A program made the translations under genes and the position numbers. The notes beneath the pieces were generated by a model. That model was not told the DNA's origin. It saw nothing but the letters and a program-made list of their open reading frames with translations, and searched no databases. A stretch of DNA of 64,000 nucleotides from Paenibacillus sp. FSL K6-1330. GTDB taxonomy: Bacteria > Bacillota > Bacilli > Paenibacillales > Paenibacillaceae. Below, piece after piece: positions 39,143-48,597 of this stretch; within the stretch, counting starts at the first letter, position 1, and every line of letters starts with the position of its first letter. Location of the stretch: positions 5,717,501 through 5,781,500 of the forward strand of contig NZ_CP150269.1 in NCBI RefSeq assembly GCF_037976825.1, read 5' to 3'.

Positions 39143-39829
39143 ATGGCACATACCTTGCTTCTTGTAGACGATGAGCGCAAAGTCATTGAATTTATGGAGT
39201 CATTCCTCAGGCAAGAAGGATTTCAGATTATTACCGCTGCGACAGGTACGGAGGCTTTGGCCAAAGCGAGGGATTTCAAGCCTTCCCTGGTCATACTCGA
39301 TTGGATGCTGCCTGAATTAAGCGGCATTGAGGTATGCCGCGAGCTCAGAAAATCAAGCCGTGTCGGCATCATTATGGTTACTGCAAGGATTGAGGAGACA
39401 GATAAACTAATCGGGCTTGAGGTAGGGGCGGATGATTATATGACCAAGCCTTTCTCACTCCGCGAGCTAGCTGCCCGGATTCGTTCTGTTCTGCGCAGAA
39501 TGGAGGGCGGTTCGGTTTCCGAGGATTTGCTTGAGCGCGGCGAATTAACGATCTCGGAAACCCAATGCCGGGTATGGAAACGCGGCCAGGAGATACAGCT
39601 GACTCCTACCGAATTCAAGCTCCTTCTTACCCTCGCTTCCAGACCGGGCGTGGTATACAGCCGTCTGCAGCTGCTTCAAGCGGCCATGGAGGACGATATC
39701 CACAATGATGAACGGACCGCGGACGCCCATATCAGCCGGATCCGTAAAAAAGTAGAAGATGACCCTGCCGAGCCCACTTTCATAAAAACCGTGTATGGTT
39801 TCGGCTACCGGTTTGAACAGCAGCCATGA
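39143..39829 (+). CDS. OmpR-family response regulator
   Basis: A 228-residue regulator. The receiver domain has the DDE acidic pair near residue 9, phospho-Asp in VILDWMLPELSG and the Lys in DDYMTKPFS. The C-terminal winged helix has LTPTEFKLLLTLASRPG and TADAHISRIRKKVE. Its ATGA overlap with the kinase gene makes a standard pair. Target genes are unknown; the divergent DUF6220-like gene is a candidate. Confidence 0.92.
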   Translation: MAHTLLLVDDERKVIEFMESFLRQEGFQIITAATGTEALAKARDFKPSLVILDWMLPELSGIEVCRELRKSSRVGIIMVTARIEETDKLIGLEVGADDYMTKPFSLRELAARIRSVLRRMEGGSVSEDLLERGELTISETQCRVWKRGQEIQLTPTEFKLLLTLASRPGVVYSRLQLLQAAMEDDIHNDERTADAHISRIRKKVEDDPAEPTFIKTVYGFGYRFEQQP

Positions 39830-41196
39830 GTGTTGGACGTAAGATATTCATCGTGTTGTCGTCGTTTATTATCGGATTCAGCACCGTTTTCGTCCTTCTT
39901 ACTTACATTGTGATCCGCGACTCCATGGATGTTATGCTGCAAACCTCGCGTGAAGAGGAACTGGATCAGCTTGAGGCCAGGCTGCTCAGCTACTATGTGA
40001 AGAATGGGAACACCTTCCGTGCCATTCAGGATCAGGAATGGTTAAGCGAAAGTCTACCAGTAGCCGACCACCAGGAAAGTATCCTGCTGGTATCCAGGGA
40101 ACAAACGGTTCTCTTGCATGAGGGGGACGCGGTGGAAAAACAGATCAAACACTTGGGGGTTAAACGGACGTTATATTTTGAAGGCAAACCGATTGCGGAC
40201 GTGTATTATTATGATACGGATATAGCAAACCTGTCCAAACTTCGAATTGGCACACCCACATCCATCATCATTCTGTTGGGAGGCGGCACCATCCTCTTCG
40301 TCCTGCTCTCCCTCGGAGCCGCCTACTGGATATCGCGGAGGCTTACTGCGCCGCTGCGCAAACTCGTACCGGCCATCGAACGCCTCGGGCAAGGCGAGTA
40401 CGGTATCCAGGCTCCCGTTACCTCGGAAGATGAATACGGGAAGGTCGCGGTTGCTTTTAACGGAATGTCTTCAAGACTCGAACAGTCCGAGATGGTCCGT
40501 CGCAATCTGGTGGCTGATGTCGCACATGAGCTTCGAACACCGCTGACGATCGTCAGAGGCAAGCTGGATCTGCTTCAGCAGAGCGTGCAACCGATCCAGC
40601 CGGAACTATTGCTTCCCATCCAGGATGAGTTGATTCGCTTAACCCGTCTCGTAGGAGACCTTCATCAACTATCACTGGCCGAAGCGAAGCAGCTGCCGCT
40701 GGTTCGGAAACGTACGGACATGCTGGATCTGCTGGGTCAGATTCAGGAGCGCATAGAGCCAGATGCCGATGCCAAGAATTTGACCCTGCGTTTAACGAGC
40801 GCTACGGAACACACTTCCGTTCCTGTGGATCCAAGCCGCATCACACAGGTGTTTCTGAATCTATTCATCAACGCGGTTCGGTATACACCCCAAGACGGGC
40901 TTGTCCACATCACGTTACAAGAGGAGCCCGCTTCCGGCATGCTACGGATTGATATTCGGGATACAGGCCCAGGCATTGACGCCCAGCATCTTCCCTATCT
41001 CTTTGACCGCTTCTACCGCGCGGATGAAGCACGTGCACGGCATCAAGGCGGTATGGGACTGGGTCTGGCGATTGCCAAGGAATTTATCGTATCTCACGGC
41101 GGCACGATTCAGGTGGAGAGCCAGCAGGGGCAAGGAACTACATTTACGGTCCGGCTGCCCTATCATGACTCGGATCTGCAGTCGCAAGTGATATAA
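39826..41196 (+). CDS. Sensor histidine kinase
   Basis: A 456-residue membrane kinase. Membrane helices at about 6-29 and 143-165 flank an extracytoplasmic sensor of about 110 residues. HAMP follows (about 165-218), then HisKA with the His in DVAHELRTPLTIV and HATPase boxes NLFINAVRYT, DTGPGI and GMGLGLAI. There is no PAS domain, in contrast to the PhoR-type kinase. It is coupled to the regulator by a 4-nt overlap. The signal is unknown. Confidence 0.92.
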   Translation: MSVGRKIFIVLSSFIIGFSTVFVLLTYIVIRDSMDVMLQTSREEELDQLEARLLSYYVKNGNTFRAIQDQEWLSESLPVADHQESILLVSREQTVLLHEGDAVEKQIKHLGVKRTLYFEGKPIADVYYYDTDIANLSKLRIGTPTSIIILLGGGTILFVLLSLGAAYWISRRLTAPLRKLVPAIERLGQGEYGIQAPVTSEDEYGKVAVAFNGMSSRLEQSEMVRRNLVADVAHELRTPLTIVRGKLDLLQQSVQPIQPELLLPIQDELIRLTRLVGDLHQLSLAEAKQLPLVRKRTDMLDLLGQIQERIEPDADAKNLTLRLTSATEHTSVPVDPSRITQVFLNLFINAVRYTPQDGLVHITLQEEPASGMLRIDIRDTGPGIDAQHLPYLFDRFYRADEARARHQGGMGLGLAIAKEFIVSHGGTIQVESQQGQGTTFTVRLPYHDSDLQSQVI

Positions 41197-41226
41197 TAGC
41201 CCCAAACTCCTATCCAACATAAACAG

Positions 41227-41267
41227 ACAGGTCCGGACAGATATCGACCGGACCTGTCATTGTTTTA
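41227..41267. terminator. Terminator after the second two-component pair
   Basis: A 10-bp perfect stem ACAGGTCCGG/CCGGACCTGT is followed by CATTGTTTTATT on the plus strand. It separates the kinase from the converging cotJC. Confidence 0.85.
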
Positions 41268-41290
41268 TTATCGAAACGATATCCTCTCCC

Positions 41291-41860
41291 TTAGAATATT
41301 TTTTTCGTTGCCCGATCTTCCTTGATGATCTCTACAGCTTCCCTGAAGCGGATGGAATGAATAATCTCACGTTCCCGCAAAAACTTAAGACTGTCCTGCA
41401 AATCCACATCATCCGTCATGTCGATGAGCCATTGATATGTAGCGCGTGCTTTCTCTTCAGCCGCAATGTCCTCATACAAATCCGCAATCGGATCACCTTT
41501 TGCCTGAATGTAGGTTGCTGTCCAAGGGACCCCGGCGGCATTCTCATAATACAGCGCATGATCATGATTGGCAAAATGCGCACCCAATCCGGCAGCCTCC
41601 ATCTCCGAAACCGTTGCATCTTTCGTCAATTTAAACACCATGGTGGCGATCATCTCAAGGTGTGCAAATTCCTCTGTTCCAATATCGTTCAACAATCCAA
41701 TGACCTTGTCGGGAATGGTATACCGCTGATTCAAGTAGCGGAGCGCTGCTGCGAGCTCCCCATCGGCTCCCCCGTATTGCTCCGTCAAGAACTTCGCCAT
41801 TCTTGGATCACATTTACTTACGCGTACCGGATACTGAAGCTTTTTTTCATATACCCACAT
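41291..41860 (-). CDS. cotJC: Spore coat protein CotJC (manganese-catalase fold)
   Basis: A 189-residue protein of the CotJC/manganese catalase family. Metal-ligand helices are visible: LLNDIGTEEFAHLEMI (Glu and His), DLYEDIAAEEKARATYQ, and a C-terminal helix with HSIRFREA. In Bacillus it is a coat component made in the mother cell and may detoxify peroxide. ATG 41860 has AAGGAGG 11 nt upstream; the longer frame is discarded as it overlaps cotJB. It is third in cotJA-cotJB-cotJC. Confidence 0.92.
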   Translation of the reverse strand: MWVYEKKLQYPVRVSKCDPRMAKFLTEQYGGADGELAAALRYLNQRYTIPDKVIGLLNDIGTEEFAHLEMIATMVFKLTKDATVSEMEAAGLGAHFANHDHALYYENAAGVPWTATYIQAKGDPIADLYEDIAAEEKARATYQWLIDMTDDVDLQDSLKFLREREIIHSIRFREAVEIIKEDRATKKIF

Positions 41861-41957
41861 GGGATCGTCCGCCTCCTTGTTCTCGCGTTTCCTCTTCGTG
41901 AGGGCTGCATGCATGTGGTAAAAAATAGCAGCAGCCCGCTTGCCAACACCGTCACCG

Positions 41958-42233
41958 TTAAACCTGCCAAGGCCAAGGCCCCTGGGCCCATTCAAACGGA
42001 TATCTGGAATAAGCACGGCCAAAATTTTGCAGCGGCCCGTACAGCTCTTGAAATTGCTTCGCGAGCACGGTCCTTTCCTGCGTCAATTTATTGAACTGCT
42101 CGATGCTCTTGAGATCATCCGGATGGGTGTCCAAATACAGATTCAGCTCCACCAGGACAAAATCCAATGCCTGCAGCTGCTCCAGCATTTCGTAATATTT
42201 CAGATCTCCAACCTGGGGTGTGGCTTCATTCAC
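41958..42233 (-). CDS. cotJB: Spore coat protein CotJB
   Basis: A 91-residue protein with the CotJB pattern: YYEMLEQLQALDFVLVELNLYLDTHPDD, a helical middle, and an aromatic C-terminus (FGRAYSRYPFEWAQGPWPWQ). It forms part of the spore coat with CotJA and CotJC. It lies 6 nt after cotJA. The 97-nt gap before cotJC holds no other gene. Confidence 0.92.
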   Translation of the reverse strand: MNEATPQVGDLKYYEMLEQLQALDFVLVELNLYLDTHPDDLKSIEQFNKLTQERTVLAKQFQELYGPLQNFGRAYSRYPFEWAQGPWPWQV

Positions 42234-42239
42234 CGCCGA

Positions 42240-42461
42240 TCACTCTCCTTTAAATTTTCGCGAGGTATACGGGCTATACAAGGATGGCCATAACGTTCCG
42301 TGTCTCAGCGCCTCGGCAGGGCTGAACTGCGGCAGTCCTGCCGGTTGAAACACCACATACTGGTTAACAGGTACCACATACGATCTGTAGAGCTTGGGAG
42401 GGCATGGATCAAATGGCGAATGAAATACCGGGTATACGCGCACCTCTGGATTTTCCTTCAA
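42240..42461 (-). CDS. cotJA: Spore coat protein CotJA
   Basis: About 73 residues, rich in Pro, Tyr and Phe (VYPVFHSPFDPCPPKLYRSY, VPVNQYVVFQPAGLPQFSPAEAL), as in CotJA. TTG 42461 is chosen because AAGGAGG lies 8 nt before it. The frame remains open 32 codons upstream to 42557, but that part overlaps no ribosome site. It is first in the cotJ operon. Confidence 0.88.
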   Translation of the reverse strand: MKENPEVRVYPVFHSPFDPCPPKLYRSYVVPVNQYVVFQPAGLPQFSPAEALRHGTLWPSLYSPYTSRKFKGE

Positions 42462-42555
42462 CAGGTATTCCTCCTTATCGTTACGATCCGTCGTTATCAA
42501 GGACTCTTCGTATTTAACATATGTCTTCCGCCCAGAAAATGAACTGCAAATTGAC

Positions 42556-42596
42556 AAAAAAACCCTCTCCCCTGGAATATTTCCGGGAAAAGGGTT
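42556..42596 (-). terminator. Terminator after the second YtvI-like gene
   Basis: A stem of about 12 bp (AACCCTTTTCCC with AGGGGAGAGGGTT) is followed by seven T on the minus strand. Confidence 0.85.
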
Positions 42597-42611
42597 CTCG
42601 TTGAGTTGTCC

Positions 42612-43643
42612 TCAAAATTTAATTTTGATTTGGAACAAGCCGGCTTTACGCATAGCGGAATAGATAATAACGACCAAAGGGCCGATAAAAAATCCGATCA
42701 CACCCACCAGTTTAAATCCGATATACATGCTGACCAGAGCAGGCAATGCGCCGATTCCGACGGCATCCCCTATGACCTTCGGTTCCAGCACGCGGCGGAT
42801 TACCGTAATCAGAATGAACATGAAGATCAAGCCAACCCCTGTAAAAATATCGCCTACTGCAAGCAGGTAGATGGACCATGGTATCAAGACGGAACCTACA
42901 CCCAGAATCGGCAGAATGTCGACAATGGTGACAAGCAAAGCGATGGCAAGCGGATAGTTAACGCCTAATACCAGCAAGCCGAGCAGTGTAATCACGTACG
43001 TAAACAGGCTGAGAATCAGCTGTGCCCGTAAAAAGCCGAAAATTGATTTTTTCAGGCTGATCAGCACTTCGTTCACCTGCGACTGTGATGTCTCATCGAA
43101 TAGCGACAACACTTTCTCACGCATCGTATCGAGGCTGAAAGCGAACAGGAACACCGCTACACAGAATACAATGAACGTGACGAACAGGTTCGGCAGCGTT
43201 TTGGCAAAGGACAAAAATGTTGATGATAACGAATTGACAAGCGACCGTATATAGGAAGAAATATTCGACATGAATTCGGTAAGACTGTCGGCAAGCCCCG
43301 GCGAAATGCCGTTCAGCATGTCTTGCGCTTGAATAATCGTATGCTGAAGGAATTCGTTAGCCCCGTCAAAATATTGCGGAGCCCGGCTCCAATATTCGAC
43401 GAGCTGGTTAAACACCTGCAGACCGATCAAATAAGCCAACAGCAGCATCAAAAGAAGGAATAGCGTGCTTGTCACCGTTGCGGCCGCGATGCGATTCAAC
43501 CGAAGTCTTTTCATTAAGAGCCGATTTAACGGCTCCAATGCAATAGCAATCACGATGGCCAACAAGAACGGAGCTCCAACGGTAAACATTCCGTACAGTA
43601 ACAGGAGGCCGAGACCGACAAATATGAGCTGCTTAATCGACAT
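42612..43643 (-). CDS. Second YtvI-like AI-2E family membrane protein
   Basis: A 343-residue polytopic protein of the same family as the 14.9 kb gene. There are two N-terminal helices, an extracytoplasmic amphipathic region (about 80-145), and a C-terminal block with TIVDILPILGVGSVLIPW and RVLEPKVIGDAVGIGALP. It is a diverged paralogue rather than a recent duplicate. It stands 34 nt downstream of the CNNM-type gene and upstream of its own terminator. Substrate is unknown. Confidence 0.87.
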   Translation of the reverse strand: MSIKQLIFVGLGLLLLYGMFTVGAPFLLAIVIAIALEPLNRLLMKRLRLNRIAAATVTSTLFLLLMLLLAYLIGLQVFNQLVEYWSRAPQYFDGANEFLQHTIIQAQDMLNGISPGLADSLTEFMSNISSYIRSLVNSLSSTFLSFAKTLPNLFVTFIVFCVAVFLFAFSLDTMREKVLSLFDETSQSQVNEVLISLKKSIFGFLRAQLILSLFTYVITLLGLLVLGVNYPLAIALLVTIVDILPILGVGSVLIPWSIYLLAVGDIFTGVGLIFMFILITVIRRVLEPKVIGDAVGIGALPALVSMYIGFKLVGVIGFFIGPLVVIIYSAMRKAGLFQIKIKF

Positions 43644-43677
43644 AATCCACTTCCTAACAAATAGAGTCTTGCTAGTT

Positions 43678-45003
43678 CTAGGTGAAGCTGCTCTCGAGCT
43701 TCTGATGAATCATGACGCGAGTTACACGCAATCGTGTAGACTCCTCTACCTCAAAGACCACCCCGTCAAAGGTGGTTTTCTTCCCAACAGCCGGGTTCCC
43801 TTCAAGCTCCTTGAATAACCAACCGCCAATGGAATCCACGTTATGCTCTTCAATCATCAAGCCGGTCAAATCATTCACTTCTTCAATGAGCATCCGCCCA
43901 TCCACTGAAAAGTACTCATCATACACTTCAATTTCAGGCCGCTCATCTTCAAATTCATCGTACAGGTCCCCAACAATCTCTTCCAGAATCTTCTCAGCTG
44001 TCAGGATACCGGCCGTCCCTCCATATTCGTCCACCACGAGCGCAAGCTGCTCATGTCTTGCCTGCATCTTCCGCAGCACCTCGCTGATCTCCGTCGATTC
44101 CGATACATCCATAATCGGTCTCATCAAGGAAGCCAGATCACGCTGCTTATCAGGCTCCGCCAGCAAGAGATCGGTAATGTGGACAAACCCGATAATGCGG
44201 TCTTTGTTGTCCGTTGCAACCGGGTAACGGGAATGCTTCGTCTCATTGACGATCTGAAGATTCTCTTCCAAGGTATAATTGGTGAAAAGAACGTCCATGT
44301 CTGTCCTTGGCAGCATAATTTCTCTGGCTCTCAAGTCAGAAAAATCGAACAGGTTGTCCATTAATTTCATCTCGTTCTCGTCAATGACACCGCTCTTTGC
44401 GCTCTCGTTCATCAGAATCCGAATCTCTTCCTCGGAGTGGGCTGCTTCGGCCTCACTTGCCGGCTCGATGCCAACCATCTTCAGAATACGATTAGCGGAA
44501 GCATTCAGAACCCAGATCACCGGCAGAAAAATGCGATAAAACCAGAGCAGCGGCGCCGACAGAATCAGAGCCGTCCCCTCTGTCCGCTGAATAGCCAAAG
44601 ACTTCGGTGCAAGCTCCCCTAACACAATATGCAGGAAAGTGATAATACAGAATCCCACCGCAACCGATATCGTGCTAATCAATCGTTCATCCGTAAAGCC
44701 AATGCTATGCATAATGGGAGCCACCAGCAATTCTGAAATGGCAGGCTCCCCAATCCAGCCAAGACCCAGGGAAGTTAAGGTGATCCCAAGCTGAGTTGCG
44801 GATAAATACGCATCCAGCTTCTGATTTACTTTCAGGGCAATGCCAGCCAGCCGGTTCCCTTCGCTAACGAGCTGGGTCAACCGGGATTGACGCATTTTCA
44901 CCAGTGAAAATTCGGCAGCTACAAACACGCCGTTCAACAAAACGAGCAGGAAAACCAAGAGCAAATTCAAAATCAGTTTCCCGACCTCAAATTCCTCCGC
45001 CAT
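43678..45003 (-). CDS. CNNM/CorC-type membrane protein (hemolysin C family, MpfA-like)
   Basis: A 441-residue protein. The N-terminal DUF21/CNNM membrane domain (about 1-200) has AAEFSLVKMRQSRL, TSLGLGWIGEPA and VLGELAPKSLA. A CBS pair follows (MLPRTDMDVLF, HSRYPVATDNKDRIIGFVHITD), then a C-terminal CorC/HlyC domain (SVDGRMLIEEVNDL). Bacillus relatives export magnesium; the same role is inferred. It precedes the second YtvI-like gene. Confidence 0.9.
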   Translation of the reverse strand: MAEEFEVGKLILNLLLVFLLVLLNGVFVAAEFSLVKMRQSRLTQLVSEGNRLAGIALKVNQKLDAYLSATQLGITLTSLGLGWIGEPAISELLVAPIMHSIGFTDERLISTISVAVGFCIITFLHIVLGELAPKSLAIQRTEGTALILSAPLLWFYRIFLPVIWVLNASANRILKMVGIEPASEAEAAHSEEEIRILMNESAKSGVIDENEMKLMDNLFDFSDLRAREIMLPRTDMDVLFTNYTLEENLQIVNETKHSRYPVATDNKDRIIGFVHITDLLLAEPDKQRDLASLMRPIMDVSESTEISEVLRKMQARHEQLALVVDEYGGTAGILTAEKILEEIVGDLYDEFEDERPEIEVYDEYFSVDGRMLIEEVNDLTGLMIEEHNVDSIGGWLFKELEGNPAVGKKTTFDGVVFEVEESTRLRVTRVMIHQKLESSFT

Positions 45004-45027
45004 GTGACACGCCTTCTTTCTAGAGTT

Positions 45028-46167
45028 CTAGTTTGTCTTTGCTTGCCTTGACTTGAAATCCACACCCCGGTAGTACATGTCCGCCACCAACAGGTTCGGC
45101 CCACAGCAGCTCACTGCATCGCAGTGACAGTTAACTGTTTGATTCAACGGGTGTCCCGTTGTCCATTCATTAAAAATATCGTCAAGCTTCTGTTCCTTAA
45201 TATTACCAAACGCCGGGATATCAGCAAAATCCGTTACATACACATCGCCCGAGAATAAATTCACATTCACCCGATTACGACCATCCGGATCATTCCGGAC
45301 CGTTACGTTCGGTTCTTGCCGCAGACGGCGAATGATCTCTTGGTCATGATCATCGGAGCTGCAGGCATAGAAGGGCAGCGTTCCGAACAGCATCCACATG
45401 TCCCGATCCCGGACATCGAGCAGATGGTGGATGGCAGCTTTCGTGTCATTCAAGGACAATACGGGCAGAGCGGAAGCAAAGTTTGAGGCATACATCGGGT
45501 GAACCTCGTGCCGTTTGCAGCCCATATCCTTGATCAGCATGTGGATGCCGCTGAGTTTCGTATGCGTCCGATAGTTAATCATCGATTCAGCGGATATGTA
45601 CATACCCGCTGCACTCAGCTTTTCCGAATTGATCAGCATCGTATCGTACATTTTGTATGCCGTCTCCTTGGAGACAGGACGTGCGCTATTTGCAAATCCG
45701 ACCTCATAGAAGTCATCCCCGTTCAAATAATTGAATGAGATATGCATAACGTCCAGATAAGGCAGCATTTTCTCATACCGACTCATATCGAGCGTCAGAT
45801 TGGAGTTAATCTGGGTCCGGATGCCCCTTTCCTTGGCATTCTTGAGTAAGGGAACAATCACGTTGTCCACCGTCTTGCCCAAAAATGCCGGTTCTCCACC
45901 CGTCAGACTAATCGTCTGTAGATGCTCTACCTCGTCCAGTCGCTTCAGCATCGTATCGAGAGGCAGCATCGGGGCTTCCTTCATGACAAGCATATCACCG
46001 ACAGCGCAATGCTCACAGCGCATATTACAAAGATGCGTCACTGTCATTTCCACACTGGTCAGCACATGACGACCATGCTCGCGCAGTGAAGTTATCGGAT
46101 CCCACGGATCATAACTCGGCGAAATGGGCCTTACGGCTGATGGAAATGGCTGTGCTGTATTACTCAT
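45028..46167 (-). CDS. yfkAB: Radical SAM / CxCxxxxC protein YfkAB
   Basis: A 379-residue radical SAM protein. The cluster motif CNMRCEHC (CxxxCxxC) near residue 47 binds [4Fe-4S] and SAM, and SLTGGEPAFLG follows as the GGEP strand. The C-terminus carries CHCDAVSC, the CxCxxxxC motif that defines the YfkAB group, plus a nearby CGPN. This suggests an auxiliary cluster or a substrate-binding site. Substrate is unknown. It is preceded by AAGGTGAG and stands alone. Confidence 0.9.
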   Translation of the reverse strand: MSNTAQPFPSAVRPISPSYDPWDPITSLREHGRHVLTSVEMTVTHLCNMRCEHCAVGDMLVMKEAPMLPLDTMLKRLDEVEHLQTISLTGGEPAFLGKTVDNVIVPLLKNAKERGIRTQINSNLTLDMSRYEKMLPYLDVMHISFNYLNGDDFYEVGFANSARPVSKETAYKMYDTMLINSEKLSAAGMYISAESMINYRTHTKLSGIHMLIKDMGCKRHEVHPMYASNFASALPVLSLNDTKAAIHHLLDVRDRDMWMLFGTLPFYACSSDDHDQEIIRRLRQEPNVTVRNDPDGRNRVNVNLFSGDVYVTDFADIPAFGNIKEQKLDDIFNEWTTGHPLNQTVNCHCDAVSCCGPNLLVADMYYRGVDFKSRQAKTN

Positions 46168-46306
46168 GGTTCTCTCACCTTATTTCTTTGAATTACCGAT
46201 TCATGCAGTACAACTTACGCTTTATGTACTCTACGGCTTTGATAATGTCCATTATATGATTATAACATACCCAAACAGAAGGCTTCTGCTTGTTTCGGCT
46301 GGGAAA

Positions 46307-48568
46307 TCATCCGGTTTCCCCAGGTTTGTCTGAGCGTTCCTTGGAAGTAAGTTTGTGTGCCGGAAACATCCACCTTGGACTCCACCAATTCGCTTTGCCC
46401 ATCATCTTCATAAACGCAGGCACAAGCAGCACCCGAATTACGGTAGCATCCAACAGAACGGCTGCTGTTAGGCCTAAACCGATTGCTTTCATCACTTCAT
46501 TATCCGTAAATACAAACCCACCCACAACGACGGCCAGGATTAAGGCAGCGCTTGTAATCAACCCGCCCGTGCTCTCCAGACCTTCAGCTGTGCTGAATTC
46601 GTTGTCCCCCGTCCGTTCATAGTTCTCCATCATACGCGAGAGCATCATGACTTCATAGTCCATCGATATGCCGAACACCACACAGAATATCAGAATCGGC
46701 AAAAGCGCAAAGATAGATCCCGTAGAGGAAACACCCAGCCACTGCGCGCCTATCCCCTCTTGAAATACCCACACTACGATACCGAGTCCGGCGCCGAGGC
46801 TGAGCATATTCATTATGCTTGCTTTTAAAGGGAGCACGACCGATCGAAACGCCAGGAGGAGAATGACATAGGTAACTACAAATACAAAAACCAGAACATA
46901 GGCGATTTTCTGATGGATGGCATCCATGATGTCCAGTTTGTATGCGGGACTTCCAGTGACATAGGTCGTCAGCTCATGAGTATCCATCGTCCTTAACGCT
47001 CGGACAAGCTGCATTGTAAGTGCATGGGATTCCCCATATTCTGGGATCACGGCGACGGCTGCTATATTCCCCCTTACAAAACGATGCTGCTCCAGCTGCT
47101 GGCGGATATCTTCGCGGGATAAATACTTCGATGCTTCCACTACCGATCCTCTGCCAATGCTCAGATAACTCTCTACCTGCTTCACACCCGGCATCATCCT
47201 GATTTCATCCGTATATGCCTTCATTAGCTCGATGCTGCGCGACTCCTCATAAGAGGCCGGAAGCTCCACCGCCACAACGATCGAATTCAATTCACGTTCG
47301 TCATAAGCCTGTGTGAGCAGGTCGTGACCATAACGGGATTCATAGGCGGGGGGAAGCACATCGGCTGCGGGGATCGCGATATTCATGTGCCTAACAGGAT
47401 AAATCGCCAGCAACAGTAAACCGATCGCTGCGATAGAGATGGTTACAGGATGCGCCATGACAAATCTGGAGAGCTTTCTCCACATACCGGAGGTCTGCCG
47501 TGCCCGGAGCGTTCGATATGCGGCAGGGAATAGAGGGAGCGTTTCTATACGCGGGCCCAATATTCCCAATAATGCGGGAAGAAGCGTGTTACCGCCCAGC
47601 ACCGATAACAGCACGACGGTAATGCCGCCTATGCTGAAGGAACGGAAGATCGGCAGGTCTATGAAACTCATCGCCACGAAACCAATCAACACAGCCGCAC
47701 CGGAGAACATCACCGCTTTGCCGGCGGTTGCGCAAGTGACAGCCAGAGCAGTCCCCACATCTCCGCTCCGTGCCCGCATCTCTTCTTTGAAGCGGCTTAC
47801 GACCAGCAACGCATAATCGATACCCACGGCCAGCCCCAGCATCGTTACAACATTCGGAAGGAAATTGCTGATCGAACCGTCGGCCGAAGCGACGAAATAC
47901 AGGATTCCCATCGTGACCACCACGCTGGCAACACCGGCTAACAAAGGCAGGATCGCGGCAGTCAATGTTCCGAATACGACCGCCAGAATGAGCAAAGCTG
48001 CGGGAATGCCTACCATCTCGGCATGGATGATATCGCTTTTGACGGCTCGGTTCATATCGGCGAAGATGGCGGTATTCCCTGTTATGTATGTATCCGCTCC
48101 CGTGATGCTCGGAACCGAATCTCGAATCTCTTCAAACTGCTTCAAGGCTTCCGTGGAATCCAGATCCAGCAGCACCGTCACGGATACGATATGATCCTGG
48201 CCTGCCTTATGAGCTGCCATATTCATATAAATATCCCTGACATAGGGACGGGCTCGCAAAGGCGCAAGCTCCGTCAATATTCGCCTCTGCGCCGTGCCTG
48301 CCGTCAGATTCTCATCGTGCTGACTGACTACGACAACATCCAATGATGCTGCCGACAATCCTAATCCCTCTTCCAGCTTCTCAATCCCGATCTGGGCCGG
48401 ACTATCCTTCGGCGTAAACCCGTTGTGCTCCAGAATGGACGGCAGCTTAAACGCAAACGGAAGCAGCCCGCAAAACAAAAGAAGCCAGGTCACAACAATG
48501 GCTTTACGGTAGCGATATATCTGTCGCCCCCATGTATGCAGCAATGTTGTATGGCTGTTACGTCTCAC
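46307..48568 (-). CDS. MMPL/RND-family membrane transporter
   Basis: A 753-residue exporter with the duplicated RND layout: one helix, a large extracytoplasmic loop and five helices, twice. Signatures are the MLGLAVGIDYALLVVSRFKEE block in the first half and VFGISMDYEVMMLSRMMENYE in the second. Members move lipids, siderophores or drugs with proton antiport; the substrate is unknown. GTG 48568 has AAGGAGG 7 nt upstream. It follows the HD-GYP gene by 29 nt. Confidence 0.9.
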   Translation of the reverse strand: MRRNSHTTLLHTWGRQIYRYRKAIVVTWLLLFCGLLPFAFKLPSILEHNGFTPKDSPAQIGIEKLEEGLGLSAASLDVVVVSQHDENLTAGTAQRRILTELAPLRARPYVRDIYMNMAAHKAGQDHIVSVTVLLDLDSTEALKQFEEIRDSVPSITGADTYITGNTAIFADMNRAVKSDIIHAEMVGIPAALLILAVVFGTLTAAILPLLAGVASVVVTMGILYFVASADGSISNFLPNVVTMLGLAVGIDYALLVVSRFKEEMRARSGDVGTALAVTCATAGKAVMFSGAAVLIGFVAMSFIDLPIFRSFSIGGITVVLLSVLGGNTLLPALLGILGPRIETLPLFPAAYRTLRARQTSGMWRKLSRFVMAHPVTISIAAIGLLLLAIYPVRHMNIAIPAADVLPPAYESRYGHDLLTQAYDERELNSIVVAVELPASYEESRSIELMKAYTDEIRMMPGVKQVESYLSIGRGSVVEASKYLSREDIRQQLEQHRFVRGNIAAVAVIPEYGESHALTMQLVRALRTMDTHELTTYVTGSPAYKLDIMDAIHQKIAYVLVFVFVVTYVILLLAFRSVVLPLKASIMNMLSLGAGLGIVVWVFQEGIGAQWLGVSSTGSIFALLPILIFCVVFGISMDYEVMMLSRMMENYERTGDNEFSTAEGLESTGGLITSAALILAVVVGGFVFTDNEVMKAIGLGLTAAVLLDATVIRVLLVPAFMKMMGKANWWSPRWMFPAHKLTSKERSDKPGETG

Positions 48569-48597
48569 GAGTCAACCTCCTTAAGTGTAAGTTTGAT

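Noticed and set aside
41861..42022. N-terminal extension of cotJC
   Set aside because: The frame stays open upstream but overlaps cotJB and lacks a ribosome site; the CotJC family starts at the later ATG.
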